In this document: one piece after another, positions 1-8,703 of the stretch
Layout: each line of letters opens with the position of its first letter
Numbering within the stretch: position 1 is the first letter of the stretch
Assembly: GCA_947474545.1 (NCBI GenBank)
Contig: CANJJI010000027.1
Span: 1 to 37,409, forward strand
Direction: 5' to 3'
DNA from: Beijerinckiaceae bacterium
GTDB lineage: Bacteria > Pseudomonadota > Alphaproteobacteria > Rhizobiales > Beijerinckiaceae
Length of the DNA stretch: 37,409 nucleotides
Translations under genes and position numbers: made by a program
The notes under the pieces: generated by a model
What the model was told of the DNA's origin: nothing
The model's database searches: none
The model's input: only the letters and a program-made list of their open reading frames with translations

Positions 1-1
1 A

Positions 2-91
2 AAAGACGGTGGAAAAGTATCCCTGCGCGGCAAGATCAAAAAAGCAGGGTGGGATGACGCATACCTGTCAAGACTTCTGACCCTGTTTTGA
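2..91 (+). CDS. 3' end of an unidentified gene
   Basis: An open frame enters from the left edge and ends in TGA at 89-91, giving 29 residues rich in Lys, Gly and Leu that end in SRLLTLF. Nothing in the tail lets me name a family. The frame could be chance openness, since only 90 bases are visible. The next gene starts about 60 to 85 bases further on the same strand. Confidence 0.3.
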   Translation, partial: KDGGKVSLRGKIKKAGWDDAYLSRLLTLF

Positions 92-149
92 AATGCGATT
101 GCCCTGGCATATGACCTGAGGCAGGTTCACACTTTGCCCGGTTTCCTGT

Positions 150-1559
150 ATGTTAACTATATTCACCCCAGACTGGATGATGCTCGTGACCAATTTTTCT
201 GCCCGGCGGCCCCTGCGCGTGCCGGCATTCGTAATTCTGACCCTTTCAGGTGCTACTGGCGAAACGTTCGCACAGAGCATGCTTTCGCCTGCGCCTATGA
301 CTACAACCGCACCTCGGCTGGAGGTTCCTGCTGCGCCACAGGCGGCGCCTGCCGCCCCGCAGGCCTATCCCGGCGGTCCCGCCGACCCTCAGGTTGCGCC
401 CGCAGCAACGCCGCAGGCTGCCAAGCCGAAGCCTAAACCTAAGCCAGCGGCTCCCGCGCGCGAATTTGCTATTCCCAACGATCCGACGCCAACCCTGCAA
501 CCTGACACGTTTTTCTCCACCGCCCGCGCATCCGAGCGTTATGCGGCGATCGCCGATGCCGGTGGCTGGCCGCGTATCGCCGCTTCCCTCAGCCCGGGCG
601 CGAAGGGTAAGGCAGTCGCAGATCTGAAACAACGCCTCGCGCTCGAAGGCGATCTTGATGCTGGTTCGGCAACAGGCGATGCCTGGACGCCTGCAGTGAC
701 GGACGCCGTCAAGCGCTACCAATTCCGTCTTGGCCTGAAACAGACCGGTATCGTCTCAGGCAAGACACTGGTTGCTATCAATGTGCCTGCCGCAGTTCGT
801 TTCCGGCAACTGGCTTCAAGCGCCCAGCGCATCGCGGGGATGGAATTTGCTTTCGGAGCCCGTTATGTGGTCGTGAACATTCCCTCGACCTATGTGGAGG
901 CGGTGGAGAACGGACGTGTTGTCAGGCGGTATGTCGCTGTCGTTGGTGACGTGAAGCATCAATCGCCTACCGTCACGACCCGCGTCGTCAACATTAATCT
1001 CAACCCGACATGGACTGTGCCGACGTCGATCATCAAGAACGAGATTGCGCCGAAGATGCAGCGCGATCCTGGATATCTCTCACGCGCCAAGATCAAAGTG
1101 CTCGATAGCACAGGGGCCGAAGTCAATCCAGCTTCAGTCAACTGGGCCGGCGGCCAAGGCGTGAACTACACGTTGCGTCAGGATTCCGGCAACAGCAATG
1201 CGCTTGGCAATATCCGCATTAACATGCCGAACAATCATTCTGTTTATATGCACGACACACCCTCAAAACGCTTTTTCAATGCGGATTACCGCTTCCTGTC
1301 GCACAGCTGCGTTCGCGTCGAGGGCGTGTTTGATCTGGCCGAATGGCTTTTGCAGCAAACGCCTGGTGGCTGGAGCAAGGCCAACATGCTCAAGGTGGTC
1401 GGCACCCAAAAGCGGCAGGACGTGCGCCTAGCCCAACCTGTTCCTGTTACCTGGATCTACATGACCGGCTGGGCCAGCGCAGATGGCACCGTACATTTCC
1501 GCGACGATGTATATAACATCGACAAGGTCGGTGGTTCGCGCACTGCAGCGCTGAACTAA
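150..1559 (+). CDS. L,D-transpeptidase (YcbB/LdtD type) with peptidoglycan-binding domain
   Basis: This is a predicted periplasmic peptidoglycan cross-linking enzyme that makes 3-3 cross-links or attaches proteins to meso-DAP. The 469-residue frame has an N-terminal hydrophobic stretch around residues 20-40 ending near ETFAQ, so it is likely exported. A Pro/Ala/Lys-rich linker follows at about 50-105, then a PG_binding_1-like repeat at about 148-205 (KGKAVADLKQRL and AVKRYQFRLGL), then the YkuD catalytic domain from about 240. The catalytic motif reads HDTPSKRFF then SHSCVRVE, with the nucleophile Cys387. Family members usually show S(H/S)GCVR, so Ser replaces the Gly before Cys; I believe this is tolerated. 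ATG at 177 (codon 10) is an alternative start that gives a more ordinary signal peptide. The gene is followed four bases later by the next frame. Confidence 0.88.
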   Translation: MLTIFTPDWMMLVTNFSARRPLRVPAFVILTLSGATGETFAQSMLSPAPMTTTAPRLEVPAAPQAAPAAPQAYPGGPADPQVAPAATPQAAKPKPKPKPAAPAREFAIPNDPTPTLQPDTFFSTARASERYAAIADAGGWPRIAASLSPGAKGKAVADLKQRLALEGDLDAGSATGDAWTPAVTDAVKRYQFRLGLKQTGIVSGKTLVAINVPAAVRFRQLASSAQRIAGMEFAFGARYVVVNIPSTYVEAVENGRVVRRYVAVVGDVKHQSPTVTTRVVNINLNPTWTVPTSIIKNEIAPKMQRDPGYLSRAKIKVLDSTGAEVNPASVNWAGGQGVNYTLRQDSGNSNALGNIRINMPNNHSVYMHDTPSKRFFNADYRFLSHSCVRVEGVFDLAEWLLQQTPGGWSKANMLKVVGTQKRQDVRLAQPVPVTWIYMTGWASADGTVHFRDDVYNIDKVGGSRTAALN

Positions 1560-1563
1560 ACGC

Positions 1564-2187
1564 TTGCCGCTACAAAATCGCGTCGATCCATACGGAGCGC
1601 TGTGCGCGGTGAGTTCGCGCGGTACTCTGATGGGCAATCGCGGCGGCAGGTTTCATCGCGATGACCGTACGCTGGGTTCTCGACAATACGCCTCGCGGCA
1701 ATGGATCGCCTGCGTATGCGACTTCAAACGGCGTCAGCGAAACGTCTGGGGCGTGGGCTATACTGAGCTTTTCTTTCTTGATGAAGTGACAGCGCTGGCC
1801 GCCGGACATCGCCCGTGTTTCGAGTGCCGCCAGGCAGACGCCAAAGCCTTCGCAGCGCTGTTTCCCTTCCGGCCAGACGAAGCAGTCAAGGCCGGTGATA
1901 TAGACCGGCGTCTTCATGTGGAACGGCTCAACGGAAAAACAAAGCGCACTTTCAGCTTCCAGACCGGCGGCCTTCCAGAAGGCGCAATGTTCACCCGCAA
2001 CGGCGTTGCCTATGCGATCAGAGCTCAACAACATCTGCGCTGGTCACACACAGGCTATGAACCCGCGGGCGTTGTCTCAGGCGCTGTTGATGTTCTGACG
2101 CCACCCGCCATCATCGCTATCCTACAGCGCGGTTATCGCCCGCGCTGGCACGAGAGCGTTACTGCGTTCACTCCGCAGCTTCGCTGA
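1564..2187 (+). CDS. Conserved hypothetical protein with CFEC motif
   Basis: This 207-residue protein begins at a TTG codon (MPLQNRVDPYG). I recognise that N-terminus as typical of a conserved alphaproteobacterial protein of unknown function, so I prefer it to the internal ATG at 1630. Visible signatures are RGTLMGNRGG near residue 20, GYTELFFLDEVTALAAGHRPCFECRQADA around 65-93, and AYAIRAQQHLRWSHTGYE near 155. The Cys-Phe-Glu-Cys pair, preceded by His and followed by His residues later in the chain, could bind a metal, but no zinc-finger or nuclease family can be assigned. The gene lies four bases after the L,D-transpeptidase and is probably cotranscribed with it. Its last 20 bases overlap the 3' end of gcvPB on the opposite strand. 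There are no transmembrane segments. Confidence 0.75.
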   Translation: MPLQNRVDPYGALCAVSSRGTLMGNRGGRFHRDDRTLGSRQYASRQWIACVCDFKRRQRNVWGVGYTELFFLDEVTALAAGHRPCFECRQADAKAFAALFPFRPDEAVKAGDIDRRLHVERLNGKTKRTFSFQTGGLPEGAMFTRNGVAYAIRAQQHLRWSHTGYEPAGVVSGAVDVLTPPAIIAILQRGYRPRWHESVTAFTPQLR

Positions 2188-3754
2188 CCGGCTCAGGCTT
2201 TGTCCAGCGCAGGATTGGCTGGCGCGCGGCCAGGGTTTCATCAAGCCGCTGGCGCGGGGCAAGGCGCGGGGCCTGCGTAAATCGATCAGTTTCACCGCGC
2301 TTCACACCGAAGGCTAGATCACGCAGGGTCATGATGAAGAGATCGAGCGAAGCCAGAGATTCCGATTCTGTCGGCTCGATCAGCATTGCGCCATGCACCA
2401 CCAGCGGGAAATACATGGTCATGGGGTGATAGCCTTCGTCGATCATCGCCTTGGCAAAATCGAGTGTTGTCACCCCTGTATCCTTCAGCCATTTGTCGTC
2501 GAACAAGGCCTCGTGCATGCAGGGGCGATTGCCGAAGGGCAGTGACATCACATCGGCCAGACATGCGCGCACGTAATTGGCATTGAGCACAGCGTCTTCA
2601 GCTGCCTGCTTCAAGCCGTCCGCGCCATGAGAAAGCATGTAAGAGAGAGCCCGCACATACATGCCCATCTGGCCATGAAATGCGGTCATCCGGCCAAAGG
2701 GATGATGCCCGCTTCCCGCGAATTCCCCCGCATTTTCATTGATTTTATTTATGCCGCCACTTTTCGAAAAGACCGGCAAAGGCGCAAACGGCGACAGTGC
2801 CTTTGACAAGACCACCGGGCCTGCGCCCGGACCACCGCCGCCATGAGGCGTCGAAAAGGTCTTGTGCAGATTGATGTGCATGGCGTCGATGCCGAGATCG
2901 CCCGGTCGCACCTTGCCCATGATGGCGTTGAAATTCGCACCGTCGCAGTAAAAATAAGCGCCGGCTTCGTGAATGGCTTTGGCAATTTCTGCGATTTCTT
3001 TTTCAAACAGGCCGCAGGTGTTGGGGTTTGTGAGCATGATCGCTGCAACATCCGGCCCCAGCGCTGAACGCACGGCGTCTGCGCTGACAGTCCCATCTTC
3101 ACGCGCAGGTATTGCGCGCACACTGTAACCAATGAGAGCAGCCGTCGCCGGGTTTGTGCCATGTGCGCTGTCTGGCACGAGCACGACATTGCGTGTCTTG
3201 CCTTCGCCGCGCGCTTCTATGGCAGCCTTGATCGCCATCATACCGCAGGCTTCGCCATGGGCGCCGGCCTTTGGCGACATGGCGACAGACTGCATGCCCG
3301 TCAGTTCGATCAGCCAGCGTTCGAGTTCGGCGATGAGATCCAGCGCGCCCTGCACGGTCGATTGCGGTTGCAAGGGATGAATGTCACCAAAGCCGGGCAG
3401 GCGCGCCATCTTTTCGTTGAGGCGCGGATTATGTTTCATCGTACACGACCCAAGGGGATAGAGGCCTGCATCAATGGAATAATTCTTTTGTGACAGGCGC
3501 ACGTAATGGCGCACAGCCTCAGGCTCGGAAAACCCAGGCAGATCGAGCGGGGTCTTGCGCTCGAGAGCGCCGAGGCGCGATGTGAAAACTTCGGGTTCGT
3601 CGATATCCACGCCGGACACATCCGCGCGGCCGGTTTCGAATAACAGCGCTTCTTCCTGCTGCAGGCCACTGTTGCCTGTGAAGGTTTTACGGGGACGCGC
3701 AGCGGATTCGTTTGCTGCGGCGGGCGTTGTGGGGCGGCCTTGATTGTTGAGCAT
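2168..3754 (-). CDS. gcvPB: Glycine dehydrogenase (decarboxylating) subunit 2
   Basis: This is the PLP-binding half of the split P-protein of the glycine cleavage system, which decarboxylates glycine and passes aminomethyl to lipoyl-GcvH. The 528 residues carry the conserved SCTMKHNPR, PDSAHGTNPATA and CDGANFNA blocks. The PLP lysine motif INLHKTFSTPHGGGGPG has Lys298 as the Schiff-base residue. The start is ATG at 3754, which shares one base with the gcvPA stop (TGATG). A strong AAAGGAGG site lies six bases upstream inside gcvPA. A GTG one codon earlier is possible. It is the last gene of the gcvT-H-PA-PB operon, and its 3' end overlaps the convergent hypothetical gene. Split P-proteins occur in many, but not all, alphaproteobacteria; Rhizobium-type genomes usually carry one fused gcvP. 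Confidence 0.97.
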   Translation of the reverse strand: MLNNQGRPTTPAAANESAARPRKTFTGNSGLQQEEALLFETGRADVSGVDIDEPEVFTSRLGALERKTPLDLPGFSEPEAVRHYVRLSQKNYSIDAGLYPLGSCTMKHNPRLNEKMARLPGFGDIHPLQPQSTVQGALDLIAELERWLIELTGMQSVAMSPKAGAHGEACGMMAIKAAIEARGEGKTRNVVLVPDSAHGTNPATAALIGYSVRAIPAREDGTVSADAVRSALGPDVAAIMLTNPNTCGLFEKEIAEIAKAIHEAGAYFYCDGANFNAIMGKVRPGDLGIDAMHINLHKTFSTPHGGGGPGAGPVVLSKALSPFAPLPVFSKSGGINKINENAGEFAGSGHHPFGRMTAFHGQMGMYVRALSYMLSHGADGLKQAAEDAVLNANYVRACLADVMSLPFGNRPCMHEALFDDKWLKDTGVTTLDFAKAMIDEGYHPMTMYFPLVVHGAMLIEPTESESLASLDLFIMTLRDLAFGVKRGETDRFTQAPRLAPRQRLDETLAARQPILRWTKPEPVSEAAE

Positions 3755-5091
3755 CACTTGCCTCCTTTCAACGCTGAAACCAACGCTGCGCGGTCTTCAT
3801 CCGTATTCACTTCCGTATTCGCTACAATGATCAGATCATCGCATCCTGCGCCCGGCAGCAGGCGTGAGACGGGCACACCTGCCAGTATTCCCTCTCCCGC
3901 AAGCTTTTCCACTATGCTCGCTGCATCGCCTTTCACGCGAATGGTGAATTCGTTGAAGAAGGATTTGTTCAGGACTTCGATGCCTGCGCCTGTCAGCCTA
4001 TCCGCCAGCTTCACAGCGTTGGCATGATTGACACGCGCGAGTTTGCGCAAGCCTGTCTCGCCCAGCAATGTCATATGAATGGAGAAAGCCAGCGCACACA
4101 GGCCTGAATTGGTGCAGATGTTGGATGTCGCCTTTTCCCGGCGGATGTGTTGTTCGCGCGTCGACAAGGTGAGAACGAATCCGCGCTTCCCCTGGGCGTC
4201 GCGGGTCTGGCCTGCCAGGCGGCCCGGCATCTGCCGCACATATTTCTGGCGCGTGGCGAAAAGCCCGACATAGGGACCGCCGAACGTCAGCGGATTGCCG
4301 ATCGATTGTCCTTCGCCGACAACGATATCCGCATCCATTGCGCCGGACGATTCGACGATGCCTAACGAAACAGCTTCAGTGAACACGGCAATAAGCAGCG
4401 CACCATTGGCATGGCATTTATCGGAAATCGGCTTGAGGTCGCGCAGATTGCCGAAGACATCGGGCGATTGCACAACAACACATGAAGTTGTCTCATCGAT
4501 CTCATTCAGAAGATCTTCGCGCGCCAGCACGTCTGGTGGAAGCGTCGTCACTTCATCGCTCGCCATATGCGAGATTGTGCGCACGACCTCTGCGTAATGG
4601 GGATGCAGGCCGCCAGACAATACGGCCTTGTTACGCTTGGTCAGCCGGTGCGCCATCAGCACCGCCTCTGCGCAACCGGTCGAGCCATCATACATGGAGG
4701 CGTTGGCGACTTCCATGCCAGTGAGGTTTGCAACCTGCGTCTGAAACTCAAACAGCATCTGCAAGGTGCCTTGCGTGATTTCCGGCTGATAGGGCGTGTA
4801 GCTGGTAAGAAATTCTGAGCGCTGGATCAGGTGATCGACGCTGGCGGGCACATGATGCTTGTAGGCGCCCGCCCCAACAAAGAACGGCACGGATGCCGCT
4901 GCCGTATTTTTCGCCGCCATGCGTGACAGTATCCGCTCGACTTCGAGTTCGGATTTACGCAGCGGCAATTCAGGCAGGCCTCGATTAAGCTTTTCGCGCG
5001 GCACATCGGCAAAGAGCGCATCAATATCGGCAACGCCGATGCGTGCAAGCATGAGGCTACGATCGTCCGGGGTCAGGGGGAGATAGCGCAT
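3754..5091 (-). CDS. gcvPA: Glycine dehydrogenase (decarboxylating) subunit 1
   Basis: This is the N-terminal-half subunit of the split glycine decarboxylase. It pairs with GcvPB to form the active heterotetramer and has the PLP-transferase fold but no PLP lysine of its own. The 445 residues start [15 protein letters not shown], which is typical of the family. They contain the expected blocks [37 protein letters not shown]-like (here [10 protein letters not shown]) and [20 protein letters not shown]. The stop overlaps the gcvPB start by one base, and the gene begins four bases after gcvH, so it is translated as part of one transcript under the glycine riboswitch. Confidence 0.97.
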   Translation of the reverse strand: MRYLPLTPDDRSLMLARIGVADIDALFADVPREKLNRGLPELPLRKSELEVERILSRMAAKNTAAASVPFFVGAGAYKHHVPASVDHLIQRSEFLTSYTPYQPEITQGTLQMLFEFQTQVANLTGMEVANASMYDGSTGCAEAVLMAHRLTKRNKAVLSGGLHPHYAEVVRTISHMASDEVTTLPPDVLAREDLLNEIDETTSCVVVQSPDVFGNLRDLKPISDKCHANGALLIAVFTEAVSLGIVESSGAMDADIVVGEGQSIGNPLTFGGPYVGLFATRQKYVRQMPGRLAGQTRDAQGKRGFVLTLSTREQHIRREKATSNICTNSGLCALAFSIHMTLLGETGLRKLARVNHANAVKLADRLTGAGIEVLNKSFFNEFTIRVKGDAASIVEKLAGEGILAGVPVSRLLPGAGCDDLIIVANTEVNTDEDRAALVSALKGGK

Positions 5092-5095
5092 GGGT

Positions 5096-5473
5096 TCAAC
5101 CTAGCGTTTTCAGATATTCGGCATAGGCCTTTTCATCCATCAGGCCATCGAGCTGTTTGACGTCCGTGATCTTCAACTTGAAGAACCAGCCAGCGCCTGC
5201 GGGGTCCTGATTGATCTTGCCGGGCTCGCCCTCAAGCGCGCCGTTCACATCAAGAACTTCGCCTGCAACTGGCGCGTAAACTTCACTTGCCGCTTTCACG
5301 CTTTCTACGACGGCGGCTTGATCGCCCTTGCCGATCTTCGCGCCCTTCGCAGGCAGTTCTACGAACACGACGTCGCCCAATTGTTCCTGCGCATAGTCAC
5401 TGATGCCGACAATTCCGGTGTCGCCCTCAACGCGAATATATTCGTGGTCTTTCGTAAAGTAACTGCTGGACAT
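5096..5473 (-). CDS. gcvH: Glycine cleavage system H protein
   Basis: This 125-residue lipoyl carrier shuttles the aminomethyl group between the P-protein and GcvT. The lipoylation motif is [17 protein letters not shown] with Lys60 as the modified residue. The N-terminal [21 protein letters not shown] and C-terminal [10 protein letters not shown] blocks match the family at full length. It starts three bases after gcvT and stops four bases before gcvPA, so it is tightly packed in the operon. The cytoplasmic protein needs lipoate attachment by lipA/lipB, which are not in this window. Confidence 0.98.
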   Translation of the reverse strand: MSSSYFTKDHEYIRVEGDTGIVGISDYAQEQLGDVVFVELPAKGAKIGKGDQAAVVESVKAASEVYAPVAGEVLDVNGALEGEPGKINQDPAGAGWFFKLKITDVKQLDGLMDEKAYAEYLKTLG

Positions 5474-5476
5474 GAC

Positions 5477-6622
5477 TTACCTCTTGTAGCGATTGGGAAC
5501 GAAGGGCATGGGCGTAACGACGGCGGACAACGGCTTGCCGCGCACAATAATGTCGAGTTGTGTGCCCTGAGCGGCATGGGCTGGGGCCACGTAGGCCATG
5601 GCGATGGGCCGCTGCAGCGTTGGCGAAAATCCGCCCGACGTCACTTTGCCGACGATGCCGCCGTCTTTCGTGGCGACCTCCGCCCCTTCGCGCGCCGGCT
5701 GGCGGCCATCGAGCAGGAGGCCAACGCGCTTGCGCGATGGTCCTTCAGCCAGCTCACGCCGGATACGTTCAAAGCCGGGAAAGCCGCCATTGGTACGGCG
5801 GCGTTTGGCTAAGGACCAGGTGAGCGCCGCTTCCACAGGCGATGTCGTCTCATCGATATCGTGGCCATAGAGGCAAAGTCCAGCTTCAAGCCGCAGCGAA
5901 TCGCGCGCGCCAAGGCCGATGGGCTTCACCCTTTCGTCAGCCAGCAGCATATTCCAGAGTTCAACGGCCTCATCTGCTGCGACGGATATTTCGAATCCGT
6001 CTTCGCCCGTATATCCAGAACGCGAAATATGGCAGGGGATTCCGCCAACCTCCGCGTCTACAGTCTGCATGAAGGAGAGTTCCACCACCGGAGCGCATAT
6101 TCGCGCCATCACGCCAGCCGCCTTTGGCCCCTGCAGCGCCAGAAGAGCCCGATCCTCTATCACAACCAGATGCACGCCCGGCGGAAGGCGGCGGGCGATA
6201 TGCGCGTAGTCCACAGCCTTGCGGCCCGCATTAACGATGAGGAAAAGCCTGCCGTCGCCTACGTTGCCGCGCGGCCGCCCCACCATGAAGTCGTCGATGA
6301 TGCCGCCCCCGGTGGTAAAAAGTTGGCCATAACGTTGGCGGCCTTTTTCGAGCCCGATCACATCGGTTGCACAAAACGCTTCCAGAGCCTGGGCGACGGT
6401 TTCATGTTCGAAACCCGCCAGCCAAGCCTGTCCCATGTGGGAAACGTCAAACAGGCCCGCATTTTCGCGCGTCCAGTTATGTTCGGCGATGATGCCATCG
6501 CGATATTGCACGGGCATGTCGTAGCCCGCGAATGGCACCATGCGCGCGCCCAGCGCTACATGCTGGGCATGGAGCGGCGTTGCATTAAGAACTTCGTCGT
6601 TGGAACCCGCATCAGCCGCCAT
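5477..6622 (-). CDS. gcvT: Glycine cleavage system T protein (aminomethyltransferase)
   Basis: This tetrahydrofolate-dependent aminomethyltransferase releases ammonia and forms 5,10-methylene-THF. I place the start at the ATG at 6622 (381 residues, MAADAGSNDEVLNATPLHAQHV), which has CCGGAG about six bases upstream and gives the usual family length. The frame stays open to 6724, but that extension would run into the glycine riboswitch and has no family match. Family blocks include MVPFAGYDMPVQY, TRENAGLFDVSHMGQ, SRSGYTGEDGFEISV and RDSLRLEAGLCLYGHDID, the last carrying the folate/aminomethyl catalytic Asp region. It is the first gene of the gcv operon and is directly controlled by the leader. 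Confidence 0.96.
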   Translation of the reverse strand: MAADAGSNDEVLNATPLHAQHVALGARMVPFAGYDMPVQYRDGIIAEHNWTRENAGLFDVSHMGQAWLAGFEHETVAQALEAFCATDVIGLEKGRQRYGQLFTTGGGIIDDFMVGRPRGNVGDGRLFLIVNAGRKAVDYAHIARRLPPGVHLVVIEDRALLALQGPKAAGVMARICAPVVELSFMQTVDAEVGGIPCHISRSGYTGEDGFEISVAADEAVELWNMLLADERVKPIGLGARDSLRLEAGLCLYGHDIDETTSPVEAALTWSLAKRRRTNGGFPGFERIRRELAEGPSRKRVGLLLDGRQPAREGAEVATKDGGIVGKVTSGGFSPTLQRPIAMAYVAPAHAAQGTQLDIIVRGKPLSAVVTPMPFVPNRYKR

Positions 6623-6683
6623 GACAACTCCGGACAAATCGTGACGCGAATCAGCGGCGCACTGCGCCGCTTTGCCATTCGCG

Positions 6684-6893
6684 CCCCCTCTGTCCGTTGA
6701 CCTGAGAGATTTCCCTGCGCGCATTGCTGCGCGAGGTTACGCCCTTCGGTGGAGCGCCGCTTCGACGCGGCGTTCGCTTTCCAGAGTGTCATCCCCCTCG
6801 CGGTCCGTTTGCCTGAGCGTTTCCGGGGCGGTTGCGCCTTCGGCGCCATATCCGGGCGCGTACGCGCGCTGGCTATGGTCTCTCCCGCGGAGG
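6684..6893 (-). ncRNA. Tandem glycine riboswitch
   Basis: Two glycine aptamers lie head to tail in the leader of gcvT. Read on the minus strand, aptamer 1 (about 6806-6893) has GGGAGAGACC, then GCGCCGAAGGCGCAACC, then GGAAACGCTCAGGCAAACGG followed by ACCGCG. Aptamer 2 (about 6684-6790) has GACACTCTGGAAAGC, then CACCGAAGGGCGTAACC, then GGAAATCTCTCAGGTCAACGG followed by ACAGAGGGGG. These match the conserved glycine riboswitch core (GGAGAG, CCGAAGG, GAAACTCTCAGG, GGACAGA). The gcvT start lies about 60 bases beyond aptamer 2. No clear intrinsic terminator is visible in that gap, so control may act on translation initiation. In the known class, glycine binding turns expression on. Confidence 0.95.
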
Positions 6894-6911
6894 TCTGAGC
6901 TGACCCGAGCA

Positions 6912-6939
6912 GACATAACCCTGCTGGGGGCGAAGTCAA
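6912..6939 (-). promoter_or_regulatory. Candidate sigma70 promoter of the gcv operon
   Basis: On the minus strand, TTGACT (6934-6939) and TATGTC (6912-6917) are separated by 16 bases. They sit about 20 bases before the first riboswitch aptamer, so transcription would start near 6903-6906 and give a transcript beginning just ahead of aptamer 1. The position fits well; the -10 hexamer is only a moderate match. Confidence 0.5.
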
Positions 6940-6981
6940 TCGCCCAAGGGATGTATTCCACAACCGGGCTGAACTGGCAGC

Positions 6982-7623
6982 TTACCGCCTGCTGCGGGCG
7001 ACCTTTTGCGGCCGGCTCTCACGCTGTCCTTCAAAGCCGATATAAATCGTATAGTCGGCTGCCGCATTTTCTCGTGTGAACGGAACCAGCAGGGGTTCGG
7101 AGACGACCGAGAATGTAGTCTGTGTCGCGCCCGAGGGAATGCTGGCGGAGACATTATAGACCTTGGAGGTCAGCATTTGACGCCCCTCATCGCGCATCAC
7201 GCCGATGAAGACAGGCACATTAAACGTAGAAGGCGCGCCTGCCGGTCCCAGCAGAACCTTGCCTTCGACACCAACCTTGATCACGATCTGATTGTTTTCA
7301 ACCGCGCATTCGCGGGCCGTTTCGCCGATCGAGAATTGATAACGGACATCCGCATTGCTCGTGCCGCTGCCGCTGTAGACGCGATGCGCTGCACCACCAT
7401 CCCGCACGTCCACGATCGGACAGATCACGCTGACGTTTGAACGCTGCGCCTCAGTCAGAGGCGGGGCTTTGGTCGAATTGAAGGCAAATAGATTGCCAAG
7501 GGTATCGCCTGGATCGGCGCCTTGCTGGCCGGGCGCCGCTGAACAGCCCGCCAAGGCAAGAGCCAGAAGTCCCGTCAGCGCGATCGCCTTCGAAGTTTGA
7601 ACCTGTACTCCCGCCTGCCGCAT
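6982..7623 (-). CDS. Predicted lipoprotein of unknown function
   Basis: This 213-residue frame starts at the ATG at 7623, preceded by GGAGAG seven bases away; an upstream GTG at 7659 is less likely. The N-terminus is a lipoprotein signal peptide ending in the lipobox LALAGC, with Cys27 as the lipidated residue. The mature part is mostly beta-like (VRYQFSIGETARECAV, IVIKVGVEGKVLLGPAG, PLLVPFTRENAAADYTIYIGFEG) and has a basic tail, RPQKVARSRR. Conserved proteins of this type occur in Hyphomicrobiales, but I cannot name a domain. It is downstream of the IalB-like gene on the same strand and is separated from the gcv promoter by about 40 bases. Confidence 0.75.
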   Translation of the reverse strand: MRQAGVQVQTSKAIALTGLLALALAGCSAAPGQQGADPGDTLGNLFAFNSTKAPPLTEAQRSNVSVICPIVDVRDGGAAHRVYSGSGTSNADVRYQFSIGETARECAVENNQIVIKVGVEGKVLLGPAGAPSTFNVPVFIGVMRDEGRQMLTSKVYNVSASIPSGATQTTFSVVSEPLLVPFTRENAAADYTIYIGFEGQRESRPQKVARSRR

Positions 7624-7722
7624 CTCAACTCTCCAACGCATTTGACACACGTCATACACTCCCGACCGGAGGATTTCGAGATCCTTCTAGCAGCTTTGTG
7701 CCGCCCGGTCAGCCCGGACCGA

Positions 7723-8283
7723 TCAGGGTAGTTTGCCGAATCCGTCCTTAAAGCCTTTAAGAGTCAGCGGAATTCCTATTCCCTGTTCGGGTGTTTCGAA
7801 TACGACGAAAGTGGCGCTCGTTCCCGCGCCCAGATCGTCCAGCAGCTTGTCGTCCATCACGACTTCGGCCACGCAACCAGATGGGAGGCAGCGAACGAAG
7901 CCCGCGCGTCCTTTATCGGCATTGTCGATATTGAGGCCTAGCCCAGCCGGCAGCAAAACGCCGAGGGGCGCTATCACTCTCAAAAGACGGGATTTTCCAT
8001 CAGCCGCCTTGAGCGCAATCACAACGAGGTTCATATTCGGCTTGTCTTCAGCGGCCACCGATTGAATAATGGCGCATTGTTCGCGCTGGGCCCCTGCTGG
8101 CGTCTCGCAACGCATTTCCCAATCGCCAAACTTGGCTTTCACCTGCGCCTGCGCCAATGCGGGGGTGGCGCCGACGGCAGCCAGAAGCACGAAACCTGCT
8201 ATGGCTGTGAAAAAAAAGCCGATTGACGCTGTCCGCGAGCGGGGGTGTTGATTTTGGAACATTGAATCCTGGTCCGTGAGCAT
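7723..8283 (-). CDS. Invasion-associated locus B (IalB) family protein
   Basis: This secreted or periplasmic protein belongs to the IalB family, which is widespread in Hyphomicrobiales. The molecular role is unclear outside Bartonella, where IalB was linked to erythrocyte invasion. The chosen start is ATG 8283 (187 residues). ATG 8262 is also possible, and the open frame reaches 8514 without family support. A long signal peptide ends near TPALAQA. Family signatures are FGDWEMRCE, QREQCAIIQSV, LLRVIAPLGVLLPAGLGLNID, FVRCLPSGCVAEVVMDDKLL, and a C-terminus rich in GIPLTLKGF. Four Cys residues (the CE/QC pair and CLPSGC) are consistent with disulfides. Confidence 0.85.
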   Translation of the reverse strand: MLTDQDSMFQNQHPRSRTASIGFFFTAIAGFVLLAAVGATPALAQAQVKAKFGDWEMRCETPAGAQREQCAIIQSVAAEDKPNMNLVVIALKAADGKSRLLRVIAPLGVLLPAGLGLNIDNADKGRAGFVRCLPSGCVAEVVMDDKLLDDLGAGTSATFVVFETPEQGIGIPLTLKGFKDGFGKLP

Positions 8284-8703
8284 GGCAATCTCTTCATCGG
8301 GATCGTTCACGGGACGGCCGTGAATAGGTCCATTCCGGGCGAAACTTCTCCTGCGGCCCCTTCGCGGCGCCAGCATGGCATAATCCAAGCCGGGGCACAC
8401 CCCCTGGCCATCCTGCCCTCCGGAACAGCTCGAATCGCGCACAACAGGTATATCGCAGTTGCCGGGTCTTGCACTATGGATCGGCTCGCCTTCATTGTCG
8501 GCAAGCGCCGGCAAAGCCTTGTGGATATTTTACGCGCCCATATGCCGCATGATTAGGCTATCCACGATGCGTTGCGCCGCCCCATCGTTTATGGTTGGAA
8601 CAACGCGGGGCAGGCCGCCGGTGTGGCCGCTTTGGCTAATGGGCGCGCGCAACACGTTTGACGAAATGTTGTTTGTGACCGCCAATCAGGAGCAGAGACT
8701 TTG
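8284..8703. other. Gene-free divergent region between ialB-like gene and ctaC
   Basis: This 420-base spacer between divergent genes has short open frames on both strands but none with a recognisable protein or a good start site. It must hold the promoters of the cytochrome oxidase operon and of the IalB-like gene. A perfect dyad at 8306-8324 is listed separately. AGGAG at 8688-8692 is the ctaC ribosome site. I see no convincing -35/-10 pair for ctaC. Confidence 0.6.
8306..8324. promoter_or_regulatory. Perfect 7-base dyad upstream of the IalB-like gene
   Basis: TTCACGG, five bases, CCGTGAA. The dyad is centred about 32 bases upstream of the chosen ialB start, where a repressor or activator dimer could act. 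No matching copy was noticed elsewhere in the window, so the binding protein is unknown. It could also be a chance palindrome. Confidence 0.35.

Noticed and set aside
5861-6700. 279-residue plus-strand frame opposite gcvT
   Set aside because: It is antisense to gcvT and runs into the glycine riboswitch. Its composition is not protein-like.
6623-6724. N-terminal extension of gcvT by 34 codons
   Set aside because: It overlaps aptamer 2 of the glycine riboswitch, has no family match, and ATG 6622 has its own CCGGAG site.
8284-8514. 77-codon N-terminal extension of the IalB-like gene
   Set aside because: The extension lacks family similarity and would bury the signal peptide, which begins after ATG 8283 or 8262.
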